NCBI GenBank assembly: GCA_000992305.1
Contig: LBTY01000006.1
Location: 1 to 38,733, forward strand
Length of the DNA stretch: 38,733 nt
Reading direction: 5' to 3'
DNA from: a candidate division TM6 bacterium GW2011_GWF2_38_10
Lineage (GTDB): Bacteria; Babelota; Babeliae; Babelales; RVW-14
The position numbers and the translations under genes were made by a program. The notes beneath the pieces are model-generated. The model had not been told where the DNA came from, searched no databases, and saw nothing but the letters and a program-made list of their open reading frames with translations. Of this stretch, positions 31,762 to 38,733 are shown piece after piece (the first letter of the stretch is position 1; each line of letters opens with the position of its first letter).

Positions 31762-32970
31762 CTAATGTAGTTCGTTGTAAAGAGTTTGAGCATTCGCCGC
31801 TGATACTTTATTAAAGTGGTGATTAATTTTTTTATTTTGAGTTGATAGTATGCTTCGTTGTTGGCAAGCTTTTTCTAATGCATTGGTTGTTACGCCAATT
31901 TTTTTTGCTAATTCATGAATGGTGTAAGGTTTGGATTCCAATTTTTCTACTGGTGGTTTTATTGAATTTTTAATTTTATGGGCTTGTTGGCGTTGTTGTG
32001 CTATGGCTTTTTTCTCTTGAATACCTTTTTGCCATTCTTTATAGTTGTGTATTTTTTTAATTATATTCTTGTGATTTTTTTTCGTTGGTTTTGTTTGGTA
32101 AGAAGTTTTTGTTTTTGTGTTTTGTTTTTGTAATGTAGTTTCTTTATCTTCTCTTAATTTGCTGCATGCATTACGTATTTTTGTCCACCATGTTTTAATA
32201 AATGAATCTTTTTGAGCGATAGCTTTTTCATCTATATTTTTATTTTGTTTTATATTGTTGTTATTAGTTTTTTGAGCGTTGAGTTGTTGTTTAAATTGTG
32301 ATTGATCTACAATTTTTATATGGTCTAATTTATTACTTATTTTTTCTAGCGTTTTAACGCAATTTTCTAAGCTTTCTAATGGTAATTGTGCTTGTGTTGC
32401 AAGATTGTCTTGTGATACTTTGGGTGATTCATTTTGATTTGCTGAATTTAATGAGCATTGAGATTCTTGATCTTCATATTCAGATGGAGATGAAATTTCA
32501 TTATCATTGTTAGGAATTTCTATATCTTGTTCTGGTATATCATTATTTGGCTGATCTTGTTCTTGATAGCTTGGAATGATTGGTAATGAGTTTTTATCCG
32601 AATCATCGTATTTATTTTTTTTGTTTTTTAGAAATGGAATTTTGTTTTTTACAAGATATCCTGCACCAGCCAAGCATGCTGCCGTGGCTACAATCCCTGC
32701 GCCAATAAGTACTTTTTGTTTGGTTGTTAGTGTTGAAGCTGTTGCAACAGTTTCATCTTGGGGGATTACAAGCGTGGTGGTTGTAGTTTCTTCTTGTTGT
32801 TGAATTGGCTCTGGTTGAGGTAATGAGTTTTGCAAAAATTCTTCTTCTTTAGGTTGAACAACGTCGATAATTGGTATAATTTGCGTCGTTGCTTTGAGCA
32901 TTTGATTGAATTGAGAATAGGTTAACGTAGCGAGTAATAAAGCAAAGACCGGTTTCTTATGTATAAACAT
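31762..32970 (-). CDS. Bitopic protein with C-terminal IF2N/HTH-like mini-domain
   Basis: A 402-residue protein of no recognised family. Order: signal peptide (about 1-27), Gln/Thr-rich extracytoplasmic linker, one membrane span (about 87-107), a long charged and low-complexity region (Asn, Gln, Lys-rich, about 110-340), and a compact C-terminal domain (347-402) beginning TIHELAKKIGVTTNALEKAC. That pattern resembles the small helical N-terminal domain of translation factor IF-2 and winged/HTH-like folds. The same domain ends the next gene upstream (33207-33845). If topology follows the signal, the C-terminal domain is cytosolic. Alternatives: a DNA-binding or protein-docking module. Own terminator downstream. 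Confidence 0.72.
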   Translation of the reverse strand: MFIHKKPVFALLLATLTYSQFNQMLKATTQIIPIIDVVQPKEEEFLQNSLPQPEPIQQQEETTTTTLVIPQDETVATASTLTTKQKVLIGAGIVATAACLAGAGYLVKNKIPFLKNKKNKYDDSDKNSLPIIPSYQEQDQPNNDIPEQDIEIPNNDNEISSPSEYEDQESQCSLNSANQNESPKVSQDNLATQAQLPLESLENCVKTLEKISNKLDHIKIVDQSQFKQQLNAQKTNNNNIKQNKNIDEKAIAQKDSFIKTWWTKIRNACSKLREDKETTLQKQNTKTKTSYQTKPTKKNHKNIIKKIHNYKEWQKGIQEKKAIAQQRQQAHKIKNSIKPPVEKLESKPYTIHELAKKIGVTTNALEKACQQRSILSTQNKKINHHFNKVSAANAQTLYNELH

Positions 32971-32991
32971 AATAAAGAGCCCTCATAGTAG

Positions 32992-33012
32992 TACGCATAC
33001 TGATTATGCGTA
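32992..33012. promoter_or_regulatory. Inverted repeat in the leader of the 32970 gene
   Basis: TACGCATA and TATGCGTA form an 8-bp perfect dyad around 5 nt, starting 22 nt upstream of the start codon. A TATAAT on the minus strand lies about 25 bp further upstream, with no good -35. The dyad could be an operator or an RNA leader hairpin. Confidence 0.4.
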
Positions 33013-33206
33013 TGATTAATAAGATGATTATATAGATCCCCTTGGTTTTTGTTTTATTGACGAGGGATCATGTATAATTTTAAAGACATCTTATATAAAA
33101 ACAAACGCTAGGAGGGCTTTTGTGAAAAAGCCGGAAAATATATCTTAATAGTATAAAATCCGACCTTAAGTTCTATTAGAAATATTATATTAAGTGTTTT
33201 TGGAAT

Positions 33207-33845
33207 TTATTCTGCTTTATAACCGAATATTTCTTCTAATTTTTTTACATCTTTGATTGTTATCGTGTTGGCATGATGGGTTATTGGAGTATCTTTTGCA
33301 GAGCGTATGCCATTGCAGTTGCAGAATGCTTGGAGTGCTGAAGAGGAAATTCTGAGTTTTTGAGCAATTTTGCCCAATCGTTGGTTTGGATCGTTACTAG
33401 GAATATCTTGGGGTGTTTCTTTGGGTGTTGAGGTTGCGAAGATAATTAATTCAGCAATAATGAACAATGCTCCAAGAGTTAAATATATGTTTTTATTAGT
33501 TAACCAGTTTTTAATGAATGGTTTATTATCTGTAGTGGTTGTTAATTCTGGAATTTCTTGATTTATGAGAGTTTCTGTATCGGCAATAAGCGCTTCAATT
33601 ACTGGTTCAATTTCTTTTTCATTAAACATGATATCTGGCTGAGGTGTAGGTTCTATTATTTTAGGGACTTGGGTATTGGTGGTTTTTGTAGAAATTTTTG
33701 CTTGGGTGGCTGTTTGTTTTGTGGTTGTCTGCTTTTTGGTTGCATTATGCTTAGAGGCGGCGCAAAGCGTTATAGTACTTGTGTTAAGTCCGATAAGCGT
33801 AATATAAAAAACAGTTGCCAAGAATGTTTTGTGTGTTGTTAGCAT
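33207..33845 (-). CDS. Bitopic protein sharing the C-terminal mini-domain of its neighbour
   Basis: A 212-residue protein: signal peptide (about 1-30), a Thr/Lys-rich linker, a Glu-rich stretch (about 70-105), one membrane span (119-139), and a C-terminal domain (about 155-212) starting RLGKIAQKLRISSSALQAFC. This matches the neighbour's C-terminal domain in pattern, including the later ITHHANTIT against INHHFNKVS. The gene is about half the neighbour's length, mainly because the charged middle is missing. GGAG precedes the ATG. No family is recognised. Both are on the minus strand, separated by 236 nt. Confidence 0.72.
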   Translation of the reverse strand: MLTTHKTFLATVFYITLIGLNTSTITLCAASKHNATKKQTTTKQTATQAKISTKTTNTQVPKIIEPTPQPDIMFNEKEIEPVIEALIADTETLINQEIPELTTTTDNKPFIKNWLTNKNIYLTLGALFIIAELIIFATSTPKETPQDIPSNDPNQRLGKIAQKLRISSSALQAFCNCNGIRSAKDTPITHHANTITIKDVKKLEEIFGYKAE

Positions 33846-34000
33846 GGAGAACTCCTTTTTTTTAGAGGGTTTTAAGTACGTAAGGGGTGTGTGGTATTTT
33901 AAGTGTTGAGATTAATCTTAGTTTTGTTTAATAAAAAAAACAAGATTAAGAATATTTGTTTGAAATTGTAACATTGGGCGTTTTGTTGGAGTAAAATGCT

Positions 34001-34660
34001 TTATAGCTTGACGGTAATGCTTTTTTTTATTGTTGGATAAGGATGATACCATGAAACAATAAATTCTTTTTTGAGTTTTTTTCGCGGAATAAAAAGTATT
34101 TTTTTGCATTGTTGAAATTGGGCTATTTCAGTAGGGTGAACATCATCAAGTAAATGTTGCTCTATTTTTTTGAGGTGTATTGTGTTTTTTTGCGTCGTTC
34201 CAACATTAAGTGCTGTAATGCCGAGGGTTGTTCCTGCAATAATACTTGGAATTGTTGCAAAACCTATGCCTGTTATTAAAAGGGCTGTGCTGGCGAGCGT
34301 TGTGAGGAGGGGAATGATTAACGGAGTTGTCGACATTTTTTTTTGAAATCGTAGGGTGTTTTGGATTGGAAGTCCTATGGTATTTTTATCTATGATAAGA
34401 GGGGTTGATGATTTATTTGTTATTGTTATTTCAAGTGCCGCGTAATGCATTGTAATAGACGAGAGTTTTATAGGGTTGTGGCAATGTAATTTTTTTTTAA
34501 TTTCGTGGCTATGTAAAGGGCGAATAACCATAATAATATCGTTATCATTGTGGGTAAAAGTGTGATATTTTTTTGCATATAGAGTGGGAGTGCTTGTCAG
34601 AAATGAAAGTAATACAAAAAGGAGAAATGGAGTAGGTTGATTACGAGACAATGAAATCAT
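34001..34660 (-). CDS. Secreted/membrane protein, paralogue of the upstream lipoprotein
   Basis: A 219-residue protein with a signal peptide (cut near LYA-KK, about residue 29), a beta-rich region with ALEITITNKSSTPLIIDKNTI (about 75-95), a hydrophobic hairpin of two spans (about 110-155), and a basic C-terminal region. Its start overlaps the upstream gene by 20 nt, with AGGAG 5 nt before the ATG, so the two are coupled. The NxTNK-x-TPL block, the paired hydrophobic segments and the size are shared with that neighbour. The function is unknown. Confidence 0.68.
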   Translation of the reverse strand: MISLSRNQPTPFLLFVLLSFLTSTPTLYAKKYHTFTHNDNDIIMVIRPLHSHEIKKKLHCHNPIKLSSITMHYAALEITITNKSSTPLIIDKNTIGLPIQNTLRFQKKMSTTPLIIPLLTTLASTALLITGIGFATIPSIIAGTTLGITALNVGTTQKNTIHLKKIEQHLLDDVHPTEIAQFQQCKKILFIPRKKLKKEFIVSWYHPYPTIKKSITVKL

Positions 34661-35309
34661 GATTACTCCTTGCCGTCATAAGAATTGGTATGGTGATGGA
34701 TGTGTTGGGATCTTCATAAAGTGTTATATGAAATGATGGTGAGTATGTTTTTTTATTGATAATTAGGATAACGTTAAGAGAACTATGAGGCTTGATTATT
34801 TTTTCTTGGTATTTTTCAATGATATTGTCAGCTATTTTTTTTGTGCTTTTTTCGTGATCAAAGAAACTTTTTTGGCATCCAAGAGCGCCCAGCAAACAAG
34901 CGCTTGGAATAATAAATTGCCACCAAAAAAAGAAACTTAATGCTGTAATACTAAAACATGGTATAAAGTTTTGTACAAAAAGTCGTGGATTATCTTTTTT
35001 TATTTGGGCAAGTGTGGCAAGTTCTAGTGTTATGTCTTCACCTTTGAGGGTGAGGGGGGTGTTCGTTTTATTGGTAATATTCATATGAAGAATAACATAA
35101 TTTTCTAAAAATTCTTTTCGTTGAGCTTGTAGTAATAATTTTGTAGAAACTATGAGTTTTTCTGATTCAAAATGGTTTTTTACTGATACTGTTGTTTGTT
35201 TTTTAATTTGCTGCATGCGATATTTTGCGCATCCAGAAGTGCTCATTATGATTATGAGTAACATAAGTACAGGGGGAAGGCAATTGACTAATTTTTGTAA
35301 ATACTTCAT
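34641..35309 (-). CDS. Predicted lipoprotein with membrane hairpin, unknown function
   Basis: A 222-residue protein whose signal ends in a lipobox-like MSTSGC (Cys27), so it may be lipid-anchored. A beta-type segment has MNITNKTNTPLTLKGEDI (about 75-92). Two hydrophobic segments (about 112-145) and a second beta-rich region follow. It shares the NITNK-x-TPL block, span placement and length with the coupled downstream gene; the two look like an old tandem duplication. AAAGAG precedes the ATG. No family is recognised. Confidence 0.68.
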   Translation of the reverse strand: MKYLQKLVNCLPPVLMLLIIIMSTSGCAKYRMQQIKKQTTVSVKNHFESEKLIVSTKLLLQAQRKEFLENYVILHMNITNKTNTPLTLKGEDITLELATLAQIKKDNPRLFVQNFIPCFSITALSFFFWWQFIIPSACLLGALGCQKSFFDHEKSTKKIADNIIEKYQEKIIKPHSSLNVILIINKKTYSPSFHITLYEDPNTSITIPILMTARSNHDFIVS

Positions 35310-35455
35310 TTTTTATACTCTTTTTATTTATACTTGTAATAAATAAATAAGGATTGTCTGCCCATAAACCGTAGCAAAATGGTGAGGAAAAAGGCAAGAA
35401 AATGATATAGTACAAAATAGTTTTTTGGGTTGACGTTTATTCTGGGGAGGGGGAT

Positions 35456-36100
35456 ATGTCAATAAAATACATTGCTATACTGTTGGTGTTGATCACCATG
35501 CCAATGTGTTTTGCAGGATTTTTGGATTCGCTAGCTTCTTTTAATAAAAAAAATAGAGATGACATTCAAGCAACATTTGATAATTTTTTTGTTGTTGAGA
35601 AAGGGGTTTTTTATAGATCGCAGCAATTGTCTCCTGATTCGTTAGCATATTATCTCAAGCGATATGGCATTAAAACACTTATTAATTTACGCGGCAAAGG
35701 GCCTTGCCAGTGCTGGGAGAAAGAGGCTGCGGTTGCTCAGCGCTTGGGTGTAGCAAGTTTTTTACTATCCATGAGTGCTGTTTATCTTACAAGTCGTCAG
35801 GATCTTATTACTATTCTTACATTATTTGATAGTGTGCCACGACCGATTTTAGTTCATTGTGTTGGTGGAGCTGATCGAACTGGAGAGGTTTCGGCATTAT
35901 GGGTGCTTGATCAAATGAAGCTGCCCAAGGAAAAAGCCCTGGAGCAGCTTTCTATAAAGTATGGACATCGCAAATATAAAAATACTGCGAAGGATTTTTT
36001 AATTGAAATTTGGCAAGGACGTGATTGGGCTTACAACCTTTATAATCCACTACATTATCCGCTTTATTGTCATCCGAATGAGTTGTTGTCTTCTCATTAA
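35456..36100 (+). CDS. Secreted dual-specificity/tyrosine phosphatase-like protein
   Basis: A 214-residue protein with a signal peptide (cut after CFA, residue 20) and the Cys-phosphatase loop HCVGGADRTG (134-143, nucleophile Cys135, Arg141). Upstream, GVFYRSQQLSPDSLAYYLKR and GIKTLINLRG are typical of the small DSP/SIW14-like group. Substrates can be phosphotyrosine proteins, phosphoinositides or inositol phosphates; sequence alone does not decide. Being exported, it cannot act on its own cytosol, so periplasmic or host targets are likely. A GGGGAGGGGG ribosome binding site is almost directly before the ATG. It lies alone between divergent and convergent neighbours. Confidence 0.88.
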   Translation: MSIKYIAILLVLITMPMCFAGFLDSLASFNKKNRDDIQATFDNFFVVEKGVFYRSQQLSPDSLAYYLKRYGIKTLINLRGKGPCQCWEKEAAVAQRLGVASFLLSMSAVYLTSRQDLITILTLFDSVPRPILVHCVGGADRTGEVSALWVLDQMKLPKEKALEQLSIKYGHRKYKNTAKDFLIEIWQGRDWAYNLYNPLHYPLYCHPNELLSSH

Positions 36101-36133
36101 GGTATATGGTTAGCTTTTGAGTTATTGTAAATA

Positions 36134-37564
36134 TTACAGGTCCTTGTGTATTGCAAGTAATTCTTCTCCAACTTTGTTTATTTTCCCTGCGCCGATAGTT
36201 ATAACCATATCACCGTCGGCTAAGTTCGTTGTTATGTTTTTGACAATTGAATCATATGATGGTGCGTAGGTAACATCGAGATTTTTGTTGTGTATTTTGA
36301 TGGCGCTAACAAGCTTTTCGCTTGTAATATCAGGAATAGGTTGTTCACTTGCTGGGTAAATATCAGCTATGGTTAAAGAGTCAATGCTATAATTGTGTGA
36401 GGAATGAGCAAAAACAGCAATAAATTCATCCCATAATTTTTGTGTTCTTGAGTAACGATGTGGTTGAAAAATAACATGAAGTTTATTTTTTTTGCGTTTG
36501 TGTGCAATCATAAGGGTGTTTTTTATCTCTGTTGGATGGTGGCCATAGTCATCAAATACTTCAATGCCTTTAAATGCCCCTTTAAATTCAAATCGACGTT
36601 CTACTCCTTTGAATGAGGCGAGCGCTGTTGCGATTGTAATGAATGGCATATCAAATTCCATGCAAAGAGCGGTTGCTGCAAGTGCATTAAGTACGTTATG
36701 GATGCCTGGAATGTTAATGGTTACCGTTCCTAAAAGACGTTTTACTCTTTTTTGCGTAAGGTGGTCAATTTTATTGGTGTACATAGTAAAAACAGAATTT
36801 GTTGGATTGAGTTCGCATATTTCACCGAGCAAATCAGCTTTTTCTTCATCTAATCCATATTTTACAACATTGATGTGGGGCAGCGGAAGTATTGATTGAA
36901 TGTGCGGATCGTCAATGCATAAAATAGCTTTGCCATAAAAAGGAAGTCGGGCTAAAAAGTTTTTAAAGGTATTTTTTATATCTTCAATGTCTTTATAGGT
37001 ATCAAGATGTTCAGCATCAATGTTGGTGACTACGGCCATTGTAGGATTAAGATACAGGAGTGAGCGATCACTTTCATCAGCTTCTGCAATGAGAATATCG
37101 CTATTGCCAAGTTGGGCGTTATTGTTAATATTTTTTAAAACACCGCCAACAATTACTGTTGGGTTGTAGGGTGCTTCTATAAAAATATGCGAAATCAATG
37201 AGGTTGTGGTTGTTTTTCCATGAGCTCCGGAGACGGCAATGCTATATTTGGTTCGCATGAGTTCTGCAAGCATAAGGGCGCGAGGGATTACGGGAATGCC
37301 TTTTTCAAGCGCGGCTTGTACTTCTGGGTTGTTGTGATCAACGGCTGAGGAGTATACTAAAACGTCGGCATCGATAATGTGGCTTTTATCATGGGTTTGG
37401 GCAATGCTACAGCCTATTTTTTTGAGATGATCTATGGTTTTGTTGTTACTTGTGGTGTCGCATCCTGTAACGGTATATCCTTGGAGCCTAAGAATTTCTG
37501 CAATACCGCTCATGCCGATTCCACCAATTCCCATAAAATGAATATGCTCGTGTTTTTTATACAT
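36134..37564 (-). CDS. murC: UDP-N-acetylmuramate--L-alanine ligase MurC
   Basis: Adds the first amino acid of the peptidoglycan stem peptide. The 476-residue protein has HFMGIGGIGMSGIAEIL (UDP-binding N-domain), the ATP loop SGAHGKTTTTSLI, EADESD, the NIDAEHLD block, then DDYGHHPTEI and QPHRYSRT of the central and C-domains. The length is normal. No other mur gene is adjacent. The cell therefore makes, or once made, peptidoglycan. Confidence 0.97.
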   Translation of the reverse strand: MYKKHEHIHFMGIGGIGMSGIAEILRLQGYTVTGCDTTSNNKTIDHLKKIGCSIAQTHDKSHIIDADVLVYSSAVDHNNPEVQAALEKGIPVIPRALMLAELMRTKYSIAVSGAHGKTTTTSLISHIFIEAPYNPTVIVGGVLKNINNNAQLGNSDILIAEADESDRSLLYLNPTMAVVTNIDAEHLDTYKDIEDIKNTFKNFLARLPFYGKAILCIDDPHIQSILPLPHINVVKYGLDEEKADLLGEICELNPTNSVFTMYTNKIDHLTQKRVKRLLGTVTINIPGIHNVLNALAATALCMEFDMPFITIATALASFKGVERRFEFKGAFKGIEVFDDYGHHPTEIKNTLMIAHKRKKNKLHVIFQPHRYSRTQKLWDEFIAVFAHSSHNYSIDSLTIADIYPASEQPIPDITSEKLVSAIKIHNKNLDVTYAPSYDSIVKNITTNLADGDMVITIGAGKINKVGEELLAIHKDL

Positions 37565-37744
37565 GGACTAGAACTCCATTTTTGCGATTTTTTTCTTTAT
37601 TATTTCAGACAAAAAGTATTTTTATTGCTTCATCATGTTATTATAAGTGATAATATATTTTCGCGTTATATGCATTGATTGTAAAAAAGCTTTTGGGTAT
37701 TGTCAATTTTATCATCGTGAAAGTTATAGATGGAGTGGGAAGGT

Positions 37745-38733
37745 ATGGATTATAAAAAAAAATTTATTGAAGTATGCCAGGCGATCGCTCCAATTATTAA
37801 TGCAATTGGCCAAAAAGGTGGCAAGGCTTATATGGTGGGCGGGGCCGTTCGAGATTTGGTTTTACGTTACGAAGTAAAAGATATTGATATTGAGGTCCAT
37901 TCGATAGCTCTTGATGATCTTGTTGTAACATTATCTTTGTTTGGGCATGTTAGAGAAGTGGGAAAACAATTTGGGGTTATTCGTGTTGATGGATGTGATA
38001 TCGATTGGTCATTGCCTCGGAAAGATAGCAAAGGGCGCAAGCCAGAGGTTATTATTGATCCCTCAATGACGCTTAAAGATGCTTGTCGCCGTCGTGATTT
38101 AACCATGAACGCATTAGCAGTTGATATGCATCAAGTGTGTGCATTGATTGATAAGGGGATTGATCCTGTTGAGTCAATGAGCATTATTGATTTTTATGGT
38201 GGGCTTGCGGATATTGCGGCAAAGCGATTGGCAGCTATTGATGATCAATTATTTTGTGATGATCCATTGCGATTTTTTCGTGTTATGCAATTTATTGGAC
38301 GATTTGAAATGCAACCAACGGAGGCTTTAAATGCGCTTTGCGCCCGCATGAGTTTTGTTGATCAGGTTAGGAATGTTCCTATTGCAAAAGAGCGAATTTA
38401 TGAAGAAATAAAAAAGCTTTTACTAAAATCTCGAGCTCCATCATTGGGATTTCGCTGGCTTTTGTCGATAGGGCGGCTTAAAGAAATTTTTCCTGAGTTG
38501 TATGCGCTTATTATAATACAGCAACGTCCGGATTATCATCCAGAAGGAAGTGCTTTTGAACATACCATGCAAACACTTGATGCGGCAGCTTGTTATGAGC
38601 ATTATCAGGCCTGGAATACGTTATCTGCAGAAGATGAGAAATTAATGCTATTGTGTGCAGCACTGATGCATGACTTGGGTAAGGCGGTGACGACAGATGC
38701 TCGTTTGTCGTGCCATGGGCATGAGCGGGCAGG
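37745..38733 (+). CDS. tRNA nucleotidyltransferase / poly(A) polymerase family, partial (3' end outside window)
   Basis: The frame is open to the window end (329 codons plus 2 bases). Motifs: VGGAVRD (31-37) and DIDIE (46-50), the two-metal nucleotidyltransferase pair; CRRRDLTMNALA; DDPLRFFRVMQF; and an HD domain with LMHDLGKA and HGHERAG. Class II CCA-adding enzymes with a C-terminal HD domain have this order. CCA addition to tRNA is the most likely role; poly(A) polymerase is an alternative that sequence alone does not exclude. GGAG lies 9 nt before the ATG. It is divergent from murC. Confidence 0.9.
   Translation, partial: MDYKKKFIEVCQAIAPIINAIGQKGGKAYMVGGAVRDLVLRYEVKDIDIEVHSIALDDLVVTLSLFGHVREVGKQFGVIRVDGCDIDWSLPRKDSKGRKPEVIIDPSMTLKDACRRRDLTMNALAVDMHQVCALIDKGIDPVESMSIIDFYGGLADIAAKRLAAIDDQLFCDDPLRFFRVMQFIGRFEMQPTEALNALCARMSFVDQVRNVPIAKERIYEEIKKLLLKSRAPSLGFRWLLSIGRLKEIFPELYALIIIQQRPDYHPEGSAFEHTMQTLDAAACYEHYQAWNTLSAEDEKLMLLCAALMHDLGKAVTTDARLSCHGHERA

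Noticed and set aside
33114..33131. GGCTTTT/AAAAGCC hairpin as terminator of the 33207 gene
   Set aside because: It has no T-run in the leftward direction and lies about 75 nt after the stop codon; it may be a chance A/T-rich dyad.
37700..37730. TTGTCA / TTATAG promoter for the nucleotidyltransferase
   Set aside because: Spacing is 18 bp and the implied start would leave almost no room for the ribosome binding site; too weak to list.
1..38733. CRISPR arrays, tRNA genes, insertion sequences, prophage genes
   Set aside because: I looked for regularly spaced repeats, tRNA-like cloverleaf blocks, transposases and integrases and recognised none in the window.

Overview
The window is AT-rich, gene-dense bacterial DNA with short intergenic gaps. 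It carries one RNA gene (RNase P RNA) and about 38 protein genes. Peptidoglycan and envelope genes (murC, uppS, sppA, a PASTA protein) and a ribosomal core (prfA, rpmE) mark a Gram-negative-type bacterium. Several traits point to life inside or on a eukaryotic cell: a concentrative nucleoside importer, a secreted ankyrin protein, two secreted eukaryote-style phosphatases, an ATAD3-like membrane AAA ATPase, and many secreted proteins of no recognised family. My best guess is a reduced, protist-associated lineage such as Candidatus Dependentiae (TM6). That is inference from gene content and style, not from a marker-gene tree.

Layout. (1) 1-4700: a divergent partial secreted gene, then four plus-strand genes for secreted or membrane proteins. 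The first is the ATAD3-like ATPase, overlapping its neighbour by 8 nt; the block ends in a bidirectional terminator. (2) 4697-8964, minus strand: sppA, rubredoxin, a small secreted protein, then the ftsY - secreted protein - prmC group. (3) 8965-12746: a palindrome-rich divergent region, a truncated and catalytically eroded ComEC-like gene overlapping gpsA tail to tail, uppS, and a HAD phosphatase behind a strong sigma-70-type promoter. (4) 12791-16363, minus strand: UDP-glucuronate decarboxylase plus methyltransferase, a 58-bp perfect palindrome acting as terminator, and an ankyrin-repeat secreted protein. (5) 16475-17938, plus strand: tmk-holB, with holB ending inside a palindromic repeat. 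(6) 18023-31608: a long minus-strand run (two TMTC-like membrane/TPR proteins, phosphoglucose/phosphomannose isomerase, rpmE, prfA, nupC, mnmA, a NAPE-PLD-like hydrolase, a polytopic membrane protein, rnpB, a PASTA protein, a secreted PPP-type phosphatase). (7) 31762-35309, minus strand: two bitopic proteins sharing a C-terminal mini-domain and two paralogous envelope proteins. (8) 35456-38733: a secreted tyrosine phosphatase, murC, and the start of a tRNA nucleotidyltransferase that runs off the window.

The most interesting content is in regions 1 and 7. The ATAD3-like ATPase keeps the coiled coil / membrane span / AAA order of the mitochondrial protein and is translationally coupled to an unknown bitopic protein. 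Several unknown proteins here share one plan: signal peptide, extracytoplasmic stretch, one membrane span, cytosolic domain. Together they may be parts of an undescribed envelope or host-contact machinery. That last step is inference.
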